A stretch of DNA of 37,288 bases from Amoebophrya sp. AT5.2 (taxonomy: Eukaryota > Sar > Dinophyceae > Syndiniales > Amoebophryaceae), in NCBI GenBank assembly GCA_005223375.1, contig RXOD01003921.1, positions 1-37,288 of the forward strand, read 5' to 3'. Shown piece after piece: positions 1 through 9,743 of the stretch. The notes beneath the pieces are model-generated. The model searched no databases. It was not told the DNA's origin and saw only the letters and a list, made by a program, of their open reading frames with translations. Each line of letters opens with the position of its first letter. Position 1 is the stretch's first letter. The translations under genes were made by a program, and so were the position numbers.

Positions 1-475
1 CGCCGGGAATCAGCGGCAGCACCTCGCCGGGGTTGGCCGGCTTCCGGGATACCGTGGGAGCGATGAACCCGTCTGGCGGCACGCCCGCCCCGGGGAACTC
101 CGGGTTCCTTTCCGGAGGCTTCTCGTGCTCCCGCTCCTCTTCGAGCTCTTGCTTTTCATGCTTCTCCTCCGCGAGCGCTTCCGCGACAGCCTTCTTGTCA
201 CTCGCCTCTTCTGCAGCCTGTGGCGTTGGCGAGGGCGGGGGCGCGGGCTCCTGAAACGAGGTGGCGCGCGATCCCACGACAACCCTATTGCCGCGTCCAA
301 CGCATCCGGCTTTTTTCCCCCCGCAGGGTCGCGGCAGAGCGAACGTCGCAAGCTGCGCAAAACTGGTCGCCGCCCGAGACGCGCACAAGCGGGGTGCGGG
401 AGGCACCGCACTCGCACACGACGTCTGCAAGCCGTCGTGCGCGACGAGCAGGCTATCAAGACGGTAACGACCCAT
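1..475 (-). CDS. N-terminal part of an unidentified, possibly mitochondrial protein (runs off window)
   Basis: An ATG at 475-473 opens a frame that stays open to base 1, giving 158 codons with no stop in the window. I do not recognise the family. Residues 15-75 contain no Asp or Glu but several Arg, Ser and Ala, ending near RATSF, which looks like a mitochondrial presequence; this is inference. Residues 76-87 are Pro-rich, residues 88-120 are a strongly charged Glu/Lys helix, probably coiled coil, and a Pro/Gly-rich segment follows (residues 121-158). A different frame of the same strand is also open here but gives an Arg-rich, low-plausibility protein. I preferred this frame for its presequence-then-helix layout and its open end. 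The C-terminal part needed for identification is missing. The gene lies downstream of TTC29 on the same strand, with a 2.8 kb spacer. Confidence 0.55.
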   Translation of the reverse strand, partial: MGRYRLDSLLVAHDGLQTSCASAVPPAPRLCASRAATSFAQLATFALPRPCGGKKAGCVGRGNRVVVGSRATSFQEPAPPPSPTPQAAEEASDKKAVAEALAEEKHEKQELEEEREHEKPPERNPEFPGAGVPPDGFIAPTVSRKPANPGEVLPLIPG

Positions 476-2993
476 CGTGACGCCAAAAACGCCCCACCTC
501 GTGCTTAAAGAAACGAAATGCCTACTTTAATCGGCGAGGCCTTGGTCTCTAGACATTCGTGCTCCATTTTCGCAGTGTGCAGTTAAGCGAAGTCCAGCCC
601 ACTCATCTAGACGACATGGTGATTTGATGCACGTGTTGTGATTCGACCACTAAGATTGGATACAACAAGACCGCTTTCGTCTCTTGTCGCTCAATCTCAC
701 GACGAAGAGCCGCACGATGCACTCCGTGGCGATCATTACGAGTCTTCGATGATCCAGAAAGGCAGCGCACGATAAGAAAAGACCCCGCACCTGTTGCAAA
801 GTATGCTGCTCTGGCACGAATGCAAAACCAGCCAAATTTTCATGGTGTTGGAGACGCTGTTATGATTCGACACGGACAGTCGTACAGCATACAGGCACAG
901 AACCGAAGCTGCGGAGTGCGGACAGTGGGAGCGACAGCGTCGAGAGCGACAGGGACAGGCGAATCCTACTAGTACTTTTTTTACAAGGGTAGTCCAGAAT
1001 TGATTCCGGACTTCTTGCCGATGGATTTGATTCAATTTGGTTCAAAGAAGTAGCGTACAAGTGAAAGCATGTACTCTGACGCAATCATGCCCGTGCGTGT
1101 CATGACCGCCCCCCGTTCTCTGCCTTTGGTTTTTTAAATTGATGAATGAAAAAAAACAATAGAAGTAGTCTGGAAGCCATTCATTGGGATTGGAGTTGCC
1201 CTTTGACTTTCACTTTCCAAATGAATCCAAACCCGAGAGGCGCAGGCGCTAGATACACAATGTTGATATGTTTCTAAATGGGTTGCAGGATCGAAGGCTG
1301 CGGGAACACCGGGTAGATTGGTACGTAGATTCATTGTACAAAGAAGCCCTGGTCATTGCTGACGCCTCCCCTGCTGATGAATTAAAACAATAGATTAAGG
1401 GGTTCCCTGTGCGAAAGCACACTAAATCAATCGCAGGCCTACGCAGGCGACGCAGGTAGAGCAGGAGTACTTAAACTAGTTCCCGAGCGTCGGAACGGGA
1501 CGAGGACACTGCGTCCAAAGAAGGGTATCTAGTTATCTTAATTTTTATATTCTTTGTGGAGCAAGAAGAACTCGAAAACTTTGTGCTCGTCCGACTTCGC
1601 CGGCCTCGGTGTCGGTCGTGTCCTCTTCATGCAAAGTTTCATCAATGTGCCTGGTGAACGGCTTCCGCTATCGACTTTTCGCTCCCCCTTGCTCTTGTTT
1701 TGTTTCTTCTACCATTACCGGAATATGCCACAGCATATGCCCTTTGAAGAGTGTTTTATCTCCTCCACTTCGATGACCTCCGCCTTAACTTCTCCATCCT
1801 CTGCCTGTGCGAAATTGATACTGTGCTTTTTTTTCTCCCCGATTTCTATTCCGCGGCTGTCTCGTCTTTTTATCTTTCCATCCTTCGGTCCTGCGCCCCC
1901 GTTCTCTGCCCCGTTCCTGCCATTCTGGGTCGCTTTCAAAATGCTGCGCCGCGACTCTGTTGTTGAATCGATTGAATATTTGGATTGGATATGAAATTCG
2001 AGCAATTTTTTATTGTCCTCGCCGATTCATATTTATCGTTGCAGTGTGTTGTGACCGGCATCGACCACTACCTTCGATCGTTGATCAAAAAAGAAACGTC
2101 AGGAGCCTCGGTATAGGTTACAGTTACTTAACTCCACGGCACAGGCAGGGGTCGGGTTGAATTTCATGCAGAAGGGAGAACGGTAAATTTCCTGGGCCCG
2201 ATGTGCTCCAGATAGAGCTAGAGCTACGACACTGAAGATAAAACAAAGTATGTCATGCGTAAGAAACAGAAATTGAGTAATAAGTTTAAGTCGACCATCA
2301 CCTGTCGTTGGCAGAGCCCCACCCCCAACGTCCTCCTCGGACATTTTTTTTGAACAGAACTTGGTTCCTCTTCCTGCGCTATGCTCCGGCGTTGTAATAG
2401 CACTAGGAGGGTGTCTCTATAAACGATGAATCGAACATCCTGGGGACCTGATGGTTGAGAGATCATGGCGAAATTGGTGAAAAACTCGGAGTTGATTGAA
2501 GAAACATAACTATCATGACGGAGTCTCTTCCCGAACGAAAACGAATGCGTACGGCGTGCATCTCGACAAAACGAGGTTATTCATTCTCCCACACGAAGAC
2601 TTATTGTTCGTACGGTGGCCCTTAATCTAGCATCTGGCATCGACGCAACCGAGATATCCCAACGACGTGGTTGCAGACCGAAGAGAGAAGCATACTGACA
2701 CCGACGCACATCCGTGAACAGAAACAATCGCCGTAATTTTCATTCGCCATATCGGCTTGGGCACCAGAGCGGTAGGGTCTGCGACCTGCTCCTGCTAGGC
2801 CACAGACAATATCTTCTGATGATTCTTTTTCTTTTACCATCCGTCGGGACTGAGCAATTTTTTGGTACAAGGAATCGCCGGGACCACTGTCTTTGTTTCT
2901 TTACTTTGCAATTGCATCACGGCATTGTCCATGCATTGATTCATGGTGCGTCGCCGACGCCGTGACGACGTCCACATATACTCTAGCCTTGGC

Positions 2994-3014
2994 GCTAGTG
3001 GTCTTGCCACTAGC
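2994..3014. repeat. Perfect 8-bp stem hairpin
   Basis: GCTAGTGG at 2994-3001 is the exact reverse complement of CCACTAGC at 3007-3014, with a 5-nt loop. It lies 12 nt before the first copy of the 15-nt direct repeat. Its function is unknown. Confidence 0.8.
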
Positions 3015-3026
3015 ACGGTAAACGTA

Positions 3027-3195
3027 AAGGTAAAACGAGGTGCCTGCTTCTGCAGCGCTGCTTTCGCGCCTCGGTGCGGGCGATGGGGGGACGCCAGCCC
3101 GAGCCGGTCCCGTTACGTCCGCCAGCACAAATGCAGCTACGGCTGCTAGCCGAGACGCAAAAGACGAATTGTATCTAGTCAAGGTAAAACGAGGT
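3027..3195 (+). repeat. Direct-repeat-bounded 154-bp unit, orphan introner-like
   Basis: AAGGTAAAACGAGGT occurs at 3027-3041 and again at 3181-3195, a period of 154 nt. Read on the plus strand, the unit from 3030 to 3183 starts GTAAAA and ends CAAG, and both borders read AAG|GTAAAA. This is the arrangement of an intron flanked by a target duplication. No plus-strand gene is recognised around it. Removing the unit joins two short stretches in frame, but their product is not recognisable. It could equally be a simple tandem duplication. Confidence 0.6.
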
Positions 3196-3264
3196 CCTGC
3201 ACTGCTGCTCGTAGGTCATGCATCATCTTGATCATCTTCTTGATGATTTATTCATGAAATTTTT

Positions 3265-5561
3265 TCACGTCGCGACGCAGCGGTTCTTCCAGTCCAGGAG
3301 GGCACCTAGGTCGTTTTGCACCAAGTGCATGTAGCTGCCGAACTGCGCCCGGCCGCGCGCCATCCCGAGAATGACTCGGGCAGCGTCGATTCCGTCTCGA
3401 TCGCCGAGTTTGCGCACGAGCTCGAAATGCTTCTCCAGGAGCCCAATGGACTTCTCCGGCTTGTCGGCGCACAGGAGACCCAGGTTCAGACCTTATTTGT
3501 TGGGACAGCGAAGTCTGTCATCGAAATGGAATAAATTTCGTCTTCGAAGACGAAGACCGGCGGAAACAACGAACTTCTACATTACAGATTTCGAATTTAT
3601 TAAGTACATGCTTGCGCCTGGCTCTCCACCTCGCCCGCTTCCGCTGCGACCGTCAGCAAAAGTTCGAGCTGCAAAATTGCCTCTCCAGCATTGCCGAGCG
3701 CCTCGTACCTATTTTCACCGATTTTTTCTTTGCACGAGAGCTGCGAGCAGAACAGAGACATTGGCACCACTTCCGAAGAAACCCACGATGATCCTGTAGA
3801 GAGTATCTAAAAAAATAGTCTGATTGTAATAGCATCCGAATCCGATAGAAGCCGACGGCAGCCCTATTATAACCACATCATCAATGTTGTTGAGTCTTCA
3901 ATATGATAAGAGGTACGCTTGCGCCAAGGCTGCTCGCGCATTGGCCTCCCCGGCCCGGTCTCCTTGCTTACTGCAGATGTCCAGGTACTGCTTCTGTAGC
4001 CGTATGGACTCCTCGTACTCCCCGGACAATATTTTCACCTGATGGCGGTGGTCGGAGGACGCTGTTGCACTTTCTTAGTGGATGCGCCCGAAAATGCCTC
4101 ACATATGAAGGTGGACAAACAAAAAACACCTTTCCGAGCTGGTGGCAGTTCTGCCCCTCCAGCTTATTGTCCTTTGCGAGTTTGGCACACGCTACGCACT
4201 TCTCGAAAAGGTCGCTGGATGCACGGATGTCCTCTGGAGAGGGATTCCCCTTCAGAAACTTTTCGGCAAGCACCTTGTACACCTGGCAGAGGTGAAAAGC
4301 TGCCTTCACCACCAAAGGAAGCACGTTGGCCTCCGTCGAAAGCTCCAGTGCCGTCTCGTGATAGCTCATCGCGGCCTCCCAATGGCCGAGCTTTTCTTCG
4401 CACCTAAGACAGGCATGAAGTGAATAGCAGGCATAGGGGAGCCCTAATGAATCTACAGATCAACAGAATTCATCTCCTCATCATCAACTGCGAACAGCAT
4501 GAAGTGGTCGCTAAAGACGTCGCTGTGAACCAAATCTACTTGTAGTTGTCGCACTCCTCCGAAATAAGTATAAGTTAGTAGTACATTCCGAGGTTGAGGT
4601 TTGCTTTCGCGATAGCGTCGGATTGACCGGCCTCTTGTGCGACGGCGATGCAGCGTTGGTAGAAGTAGCGACTCGAGCTTGTGGACCCGAGCTGATCGAA
4701 GTACTCGGCCAGGTTTTGGTAGCCCTCCACCGAGAGGTTGTAGTTTTTTGATCGTCGGTTTGATTCTGCGCGCTCCAGCGACTCTTTCAGGAAGACGATG
4801 TCAGTTGCCTGCTTAGTACCGGCTGGCTTCTTCCCGCCGTCAGAACTAGATGCAGCGCCTGTGTGTTCAGGTTTCAGAGCAGCTGGTACTGTGTGGCGGG
4901 CGAAGGCGACCCCATTTTAAAGTGGGGCAAAACAAATTTGCAGCTTCTCTCAGATCATTGCTAGAATGATGTGATCAGCGTGCGGGCAAGTGGGAATATG
5001 CGTTTTAAAGCGAAGGCACTGGTGTCAATCGTAGCGCCGAAATCGAAAAGGCAAAAAAGTACAAATCACTATGAATGTTGATCGGTTGAGCAGTGGCCAG
5101 TACTTTCCTCCCCTTCCTCTGAGACCGGTTCCGCCTGTGTTATCTTCAACAGGTCGACAAAGGAATCCACACATCCCTCCACCAACAGATCTATGCAATG
5201 CGCCTTCTTATCCTTCTTCTCCTCTACCTGGAGGCTCTTTTCGACCGCGACCTCTTTCGAGCTGTCCTGGACGTCCGCTGCAATGCCAATGCTCTTTCCT
5301 GTTCGTTGTTATCAGTGGGAAAGCATCGGGTGTCGAGCAGCAGTGTGTCGATTCGGAATCGGAATCGGAGCAGGTGTCGGAGTCGGACTCCTGGAAGTCT
5401 AGCAGGAAGGAGCAAGCATTGCGACAACTCTAGCACGATTGAAACATAAAATTCAACAAACAAGCTATAAATCACCAACCTGTGCTGTCGAGGTGTGACG
5501 GCGGTAGCGACCCCGTTGCGCGAAACTTCACGCTCGTCTGGTACCCCGCGGGCACTTCCAT
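3265..5561 (-). CDS. TTC29: TTC29-like tetratricopeptide-repeat protein (axonemal), seven exons
   Basis: Exons on the minus strand: 5561-5480, 5298-5104, 4888-4585, 4403-4130, 4038-3917, 3708-3608, 3491-3265. They total 1305 nt, encoding 434 aa, with every junction GT-AG and in phase. The start is the first ATG after an in-frame TAA. An N-terminal helix carries the DLLVEGCVDSFVDLL segment typical of the family. TPR helices follow: FLKESLERAE, YFYQRCIAVAQEAG, AMSYHETALEL, SDLFEKCVACAKLA, the YEESIRLQKQYLDIC pair and KSIGLLEKHFELVRKLGDRDG. The C-terminus (ARVILGMARG...ALLDWKNR) matches the family end. TTC29 is about 475 aa in animals and acts in ciliary/flagellar axonemes and their assembly, so this suggests a flagellated stage. 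The start of exon 3 is the least certain border: acceptors at 4888, 4880 and 4869 all fit phase. The intron at 4039-4129 has AGGTG at both borders. Confidence 0.8.
3537..3554. repeat. 18-bp perfect palindrome inside the last TTC29 intron
   Basis: TTCGTCTTCGAAGACGAA equals its own reverse complement. It sits in the middle of the 116-nt intron at 3492-3607. Its role is unknown; it may be a remnant of an inverted-repeat element. Confidence 0.8.
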
Positions 5562-6101
5562 CGTCGCTCGTTACGTGCAGCAGAAGTCGGGAGAGGTGTG
5601 GGCTCTACGCATTGAATGCCATTCTTCCCAACGAGTTCTGAAACTGATGATGTTCCACGAGGCGAATTAATCTTCGAGTGTGTAAGTGTAGTGAATCTGT
5701 AAGCTACCGTCTCCCTCTCCGTCCCCGTCGCGTGTGGAGCTAGAAGAAGTTTCTCTTTCTTCTCCACCTTTACAGGTCACATCTATCATATGATTTCCTT
5801 TGAGAGAGAGAGAGAGAGAGAGAGAGACCACATACATTCTGCGCACGCAGCGAAGCGGAACCGACTCTGCTCACGACACCCACACCAGCACGACTCACAC
5901 TCTCACGACAAAATTCGCTTTTGTATTGTCCCGATACGTCGGGTCGCGCTTTCATCGAGCTCGGGATCACCCACAGCAAACTGTACATAGCAAAGCTTCT
6001 TCACAATCACAACCTTTCGAGCCTCTAATCCTGCCGGGTCCAATCCTATCTAGCTGCACAAAAGAACAGGATCGATCGCATTACTCGTCGTGAAGACCTT
6101 C
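5562..6101. other. Spacer between TTC29 and SDHAF4
   Basis: This is the 5' flank of TTC29 and the 3' flank of SDHAF4. The only clear structure is a GA dinucleotide run at 5802-5827. No gene is seen. Confidence 0.6.
5802..5827. repeat. GA microsatellite, 13 units
   Basis: Thirteen uninterrupted GA units, about 240 bases from the TTC29 start codon. It could be a promoter-proximal GA element or a neutral microsatellite. Confidence 0.9.
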
Positions 6102-6611
6102 TCAAAAGTCCGTCACCCGACCCTTGTGGCTCCAGTCCCCGTAGCTGGTTGGCTCCTTCCCCAGGTACTTGAAGCCGACCTCTTTCGCCAGTTTTTCCCC
6201 CTTCCCGACCTCCTCAAAGTCCGCGTCACTCGCTTCCTCCGTCAACCTCGGAAAAAGCACTTTCTGCTGGTCACGCAGCGTCGCTGCGGTCACCTTGCTT
6301 GGGCTGGTCGGCTCCGGCGCTGTTGCGGCGGTTGCACTCGCTTTCCCATTCGCAGTACTGGCAGATGGGAGCCCTCGTCCACCAGGAGGAGCTGCCCCAC
6401 TTTTCAGACTGTCGTCGGTAGCGCTCTGGCGGTCCAACATGGCTTTGCTCCGCTCGAAGTCCTGTTTGGCTTTTGTATTGTCGTAGTACTTACTGGCAGC
6501 AGCAAAACTTCGAGTTCTACTCGCAAGATGGTGAGGCACCATTGGAACCAGGGCCACTTGCGAAGGAGTGCGAACGGATCGCGCAAGAACTGTCCCGGCG
6601 ACGCGAAACAT
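6102..6611 (-). CDS. SDHAF4: Succinate dehydrogenase assembly factor 4 (SDHAF4, DUF1674 family)
   Basis: A single-exon gene of 169 residues starting at an ATG at 6611. The last 17 residues (153-169) contain EPTSYGDWSHKGRVTDF, the C-terminal signature of the SDHAF4/DUF1674 family, and the protein ends right after it as family members do. Residues 1-37 (MFRVAGTVLARSVRTPSQ..., ending RTRSFAA) are basic and acid-free, a clear mitochondrial presequence. The middle is Ala/Ser/Pro-rich and poorly conserved, as usual, and makes the protein longer than the roughly 110-residue human form. SDHAF4 binds the flavinated SdhA subunit in the matrix, limits its reactivity and helps it join SdhB. This implies that the organism assembles respiratory complex II. 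No intron is needed. Confidence 0.88.
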   Translation of the reverse strand: MFRVAGTVLARSVRTPSQVALVPMVPHHLASRTRSFAAASKYYDNTKAKQDFERSKAMLDRQSATDDSLKSGAAPPGGRGLPSASTANGKASATAATAPEPTSPSKVTAATLRDQQKVLFPRLTEEASDADFEEVGKGEKLAKEVGFKYLGKEPTSYGDWSHKGRVTDF

Positions 6612-7254
6612 GTTCTTGGCTTTATTATGTTGTCGCTATACTGTTCCCTCTACAAAAACAAACCCTTGCTAAACTTTGCTCCGCTCAAGATTATGCAGGC
6701 TCCCCAGCCTAATTTTCGCTGTGATCGAATCAGTTCAGAGTTGTCAGTCTCAGACTCTACTGCTCCAAGCGGTGGGACATAAATTGAAAAGTTAATGCTG
6801 CACGTCGAATTATTAGGTACAGACATAGAGTAATCACTGTCACGAGCATGACATGATAAAAAGAAAAAATTATAATTTGGGCTCTACATCGTCGTACAGA
6901 AGTGATTCTTTGTCTGATGCTTTTGCTGTCTGAATCTGCTTGCTGCATCAAAGAGCCAGAAAAGCCGACCACTGCCTCTCGCCACTCCTCGCACCGAGTA
7001 TCGCTCTCTTCGAATGCGAACACAAACTATGTATTGTCGTTCGGGTTTGTGTTCGCACCCCAAGAGAGGAACGCGAACACAAACTCCAATCCAGTTGCAC
7101 TCTGCCTTTTTACGGCTGAGGAGGAAACGAAAGTCTGAGGAGAAGGAGACATCTGATTTCAGGTCCACAATGAATATCGCGTCGCGTACGTACAACGATG
7201 GATTGTGCAGGTGTCGAGCTGCCGCAACCGAATATATTGCTGCAGGTCCCAGAT
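6612..7254. other. Spacer between SDHAF4 and the Bud23-like gene
   Basis: AT-richer DNA with no supported gene. It contains the 13-bp inverted repeat at 7015-7057 with a third partial copy at 7073-7084. Confidence 0.6.
7015..7084. repeat. 13-bp inverted repeat with extra direct copy
   Basis: TGCGAACACAAAC at 7015-7027 is perfectly complementary to GTTTGTGTTCGCA at 7045-7057, with a 17-nt spacer. GCGAACACAAAC recurs in direct orientation at 7073-7084. It lies in the 3' flank of the Bud23-like gene. Confidence 0.8.
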
Positions 7255-8922
7255 TCATCGAACCAAGCCTGGGAAATGAAAGTGATGGACGATTTTTTTC
7301 CAGTGGTCACGCAACAGAGTCTCGTAGCTTCTATCATGTTCGGCGAGCCCTAAAGCGGCAACCAGTCTCCGCATTTCTGTCGACTCTTGCGTACTAGTGG
7401 GTTCGAGTGGACGAGCTTGTTGAGTCCGAATGGATAACCCGTCCTCTCCTCTGCCCGCCAGGACCGCCTTCCCCTGCCGCACCGCCTGGCTGCAGTCTTT
7501 TACATATCGTCGCACAGTCCAAGCGAAGTGATCCCGGACCCACTCAACATGCGGCTCCAACCAGCGTAGCCACTCCTCAAAGTTGTTCGGCTCCAAGGCG
7601 GGCGACCTCCCATTGCCACGTGCCATTTTGTAAACCAGGAGGCGGTGCCGCAGTGCCAACGCTGACATCGCCAAAGTCAGAGTTGATGAAGTACGTCTCT
7701 CGCTTTCGTCTGTGCCCTCTGCCCTTGCTCCGCCTACTTCTTGTCCGACGACCGGGACCGGCCGCTTCCGCTTCACTACCACCTCTCCTAGCCACTTCCC
7801 CTGTCCCGCGATAAAGACGCGCTCTGCGCGCTTACGGTGCGGGAAGTCCCTTACGACAGTGCACGAGGGGTTCTCCCGCTCGGCTACATCGACGAAGAAG
7901 TCCGCGACTTTCTCAGCCGAATCGAGGTCGCCGTGGCGAAAGACCTGGTAACAGAAATTGTTATTCGGGATGCGATACCTGATTAGCGGGCACACCCTCG
8001 CCTCTGCCGCCCTCCCGTCCGGCCCCGGCGTGCACAGGTAGTGAACGCACGCCACGCTGATTGCCCCGTCCAGAACTCCGGGGCGCAGCGGAATCCCTTG
8101 CGACAAGTCCGTATGGATAGCATCCCCGAGGCTCTGCGGAAACTGTTCGAGCATGGCGCGACTCGCGTCCAACCCCAGCACGAAGCTCCGGTCCGGGAAA
8201 AACCCACTGCTGAGCCCGGTGCCACAACCAAAGTCAGCAACCAGATAGCCTCCTTTGTTCGCACCTGTTGGCTCTGGCTGCGATCGCATCTTCGCCGCTC
8301 TACCTCCCGACCACTCGCAGCACGCCACGCAAAGCCGCGCCAGCGCTGCCTGGCTGCCACCGCTTCCGCCAGAAGCAAATGCCCCACTGCTTGCTCCAGA
8401 GTTTGCATCCATTTCAGTCGTGCGACAATTATCACCTTCATCGACCTTCCGTCGCTTGCTGCCCTTACCGAAATTCAGCAGACGTGCGGTGTAGCTCGTG
8501 GCCCTTTCCGCGTCGTAGTATTTGTCGGCAACAAACCCCACTGTCTGCGCCTCCACGCGCCACTCCTCGATTCTTGTGGCCAGTCGATCAAGACACGGAA
8601 ACTCTGGCGCATGCTTGCGCATCGCTGCTACCGCTTTTTGCAGCCGCTCGTCCCCGAGCTTTCGCTGAAGGGCGTCCCGGGAGAGTTTCTTGCGCAAGTA
8701 GTACACAATCGTGTGAGCGTCCGTCAATATCGGAGCGGGGAAAGATGCGGCGAGCAAACGATCCTGACCGAAAAGTCTTTTCGCGATCCAAGGCTTCATG
8801 CGCGGCTCTGTTTGCGCGGCAGATTCCCGGCTAGTGCTGGGCGCGCCGGAAGCAGGCGGGGGTGTCGCAGCCGAAGCGGAGCATGAGCCGCCAAGGGCCG
8901 CAAGTTCATCACTTGATGCCAT
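7255..8922 (-). CDS. BUD23: Bud23-like SAM-dependent methyltransferase (18S rRNA guanine-N7), divergent
   Basis: A single open frame of 555 residues from the ATG at 8922. The family methylates N7 of a guanine in 18S rRNA and supports 40S export. Supporting motifs: KYYDAERATSYTAR at about residues 134-147, matching the start of the Bud23 domain; SAM motif I LVADFGCGTGLSS at 227-239; the post-I acidic strand VLGLDASRAMLEQ at 248-260; and DLSQGIPLRPGVLDGAISVACVHYLC at 272-297, the segment most specific for Bud23. Odd points: a 130-residue N-terminal extension, a low-complexity Ser/Gly insert at 150-225, a shortened region after residue 300 where the RAVxQ strand is normally found, and a C-terminus of about 190 residues unlike the usual Lys/Arg-rich tail. 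Bud23 itself is about 280 residues. An unrecognised intron could explain the odd region. A different class I methyltransferase is possible. Confidence 0.62.
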   Translation of the reverse strand: MASSDELAALGGSCSASAATPPPASGAPSTSRESAAQTEPRMKPWIAKRLFGQDRLLAASFPAPILTDAHTIVYYLRKKLSRDALQRKLGDERLQKAVAAMRKHAPEFPCLDRLATRIEEWRVEAQTVGFVADKYYDAERATSYTARLLNFGKGSKRRKVDEGDNCRTTEMDANSGASSGAFASGGSGGSQAALARLCVACCEWSGGRAAKMRSQPEPTGANKGGYLVADFGCGTGLSSGFFPDRSFVLGLDASRAMLEQFPQSLGDAIHTDLSQGIPLRPGVLDGAISVACVHYLCTPGPDGRAAEARVCPLIRYRIPNNNFCYQVFRHGDLDSAEKVADFFVDVAERENPSCTVVRDFPHRKRAERVFIAGQGKWLGEVVVKRKRPVPVVGQEVGGARAEGTDESERRTSSTLTLAMSALALRHRLLVYKMARGNGRSPALEPNNFEEWLRWLEPHVEWVRDHFAWTVRRYVKDCSQAVRQGKAVLAGRGEDGLSIRTQQARPLEPTSTQESTEMRRLVAALGLAEHDRSYETLLRDHWKKIVHHFHFPGLVR

Positions 8923-9743
8923 ATGTTTCTAGTCTGCGAGATCCTTCGGTCGAGAGAATGATGATGCCATAGTGCGTCGGTTTGCTACGTGTGTCAAGTG
9001 AATAGGAATAGTACCAAATTCAATTTCAAATTCAAACCCACCATGCTATCAGTCGCAAAAGAAAGGAAAGAAGTGTTGACACACCGCCACTGACCGTCGT
9101 TGCAAAGGAATTGATTCCATGCAGAGTAAAATCAAAACTAATTCCGCGCTTCAAGGGGCATTCCTAGGCTCCCGTTCGGATCCTGTCCTGAGAAGAGCCA
9201 GATGAAAAACTCAAATTGATTACCGCCCGTGATTCCGAGTTTGGGGGATCCTTTTGCGACGCCAGCGTATGCACGACCACGGCGCATCCGTTCATTAGCC
9301 AGTTCAATGACAGCCACGAGTCGCGATCTTCTCATGATCTCAAATGATCGGCATACGTGCAATCTCAATCTCATGAACGCCGATCGCTTCAATTAGAGCT
9401 GCGAAAATGTCCGTTTTCGCTGTGATGTTGAGAGAAAGACACAGCTGCGTACTCCACTGCGCCACCTTCACGCGCGCGATGTCACTTCTAAATCTCGAAT
9501 TTGTCGACTGTTTCCGATGTTCCCTCGCAAAATACCCAAAAGAAGTTCTGCAAACAAAGTGAGTGCTCTTGTGCTTCTGCTTGTTGAAAAGCTCTATTTT
9601 TATGGCGCTCAGATAGGAAGTGTTTCCCCTGTCCCGCTCCATTTCCTTTTCTGCATCTGCTTCTTAAATGCAGGCTCGAATCGTGGACGTTCTACTTCTA
9701 GGTCACGAACCGGCTCCTAATTCTCTACTTCTCTCTGTGACCA
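8923..9743. other. Spacer between the Bud23-like and F5/8-C-like genes
   Basis: No gene is supported and no clear repeat is seen, apart from a short AATTCAAATTC-type simple stretch near 9015-9040. Confidence 0.55.

Larger units (their letters stand above)
476..3264. other. Spacer of 2.8 kb between two minus-strand genes
   Basis: No gene is supported here. It holds scattered short open frames on both strands, a hairpin at 2994-3014 and a pair of 15-nt direct repeats at 3027-3041 and 3181-3195. A 96-codon minus-strand frame at 1715-2005 is hydrophilic, but it has no recognisable domain and sits opposite another open frame of equal quality, so it is left uncalled. Confidence 0.6.

Noticed and set aside
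10..486. 158-codon Arg-rich frame at the left edge
   Set aside because: Composition is implausible (Arg runs). The neighbouring frame of the same strand gives a presequence and a charged helix and stays open to the edge.
1554..1994. 147-codon plus-strand frame and its minus-strand partner at 1715-2005
   Set aside because: Both strands are open over the same interval, neither product shows a domain, and no acceptor/donor context joins them to other exons.
7941..7985. 34-nt GTATCG...CCAG segment in the Bud23-like gene as a micro-intron
   Set aside because: Removing it shifts the downstream frame, which is clearly coding as read.
8041..8886. 281-codon plus-strand frame
   Set aside because: It lies wholly antisense to the Bud23-like gene, whose motifs are convincing. 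It is a GC-rich shadow frame.
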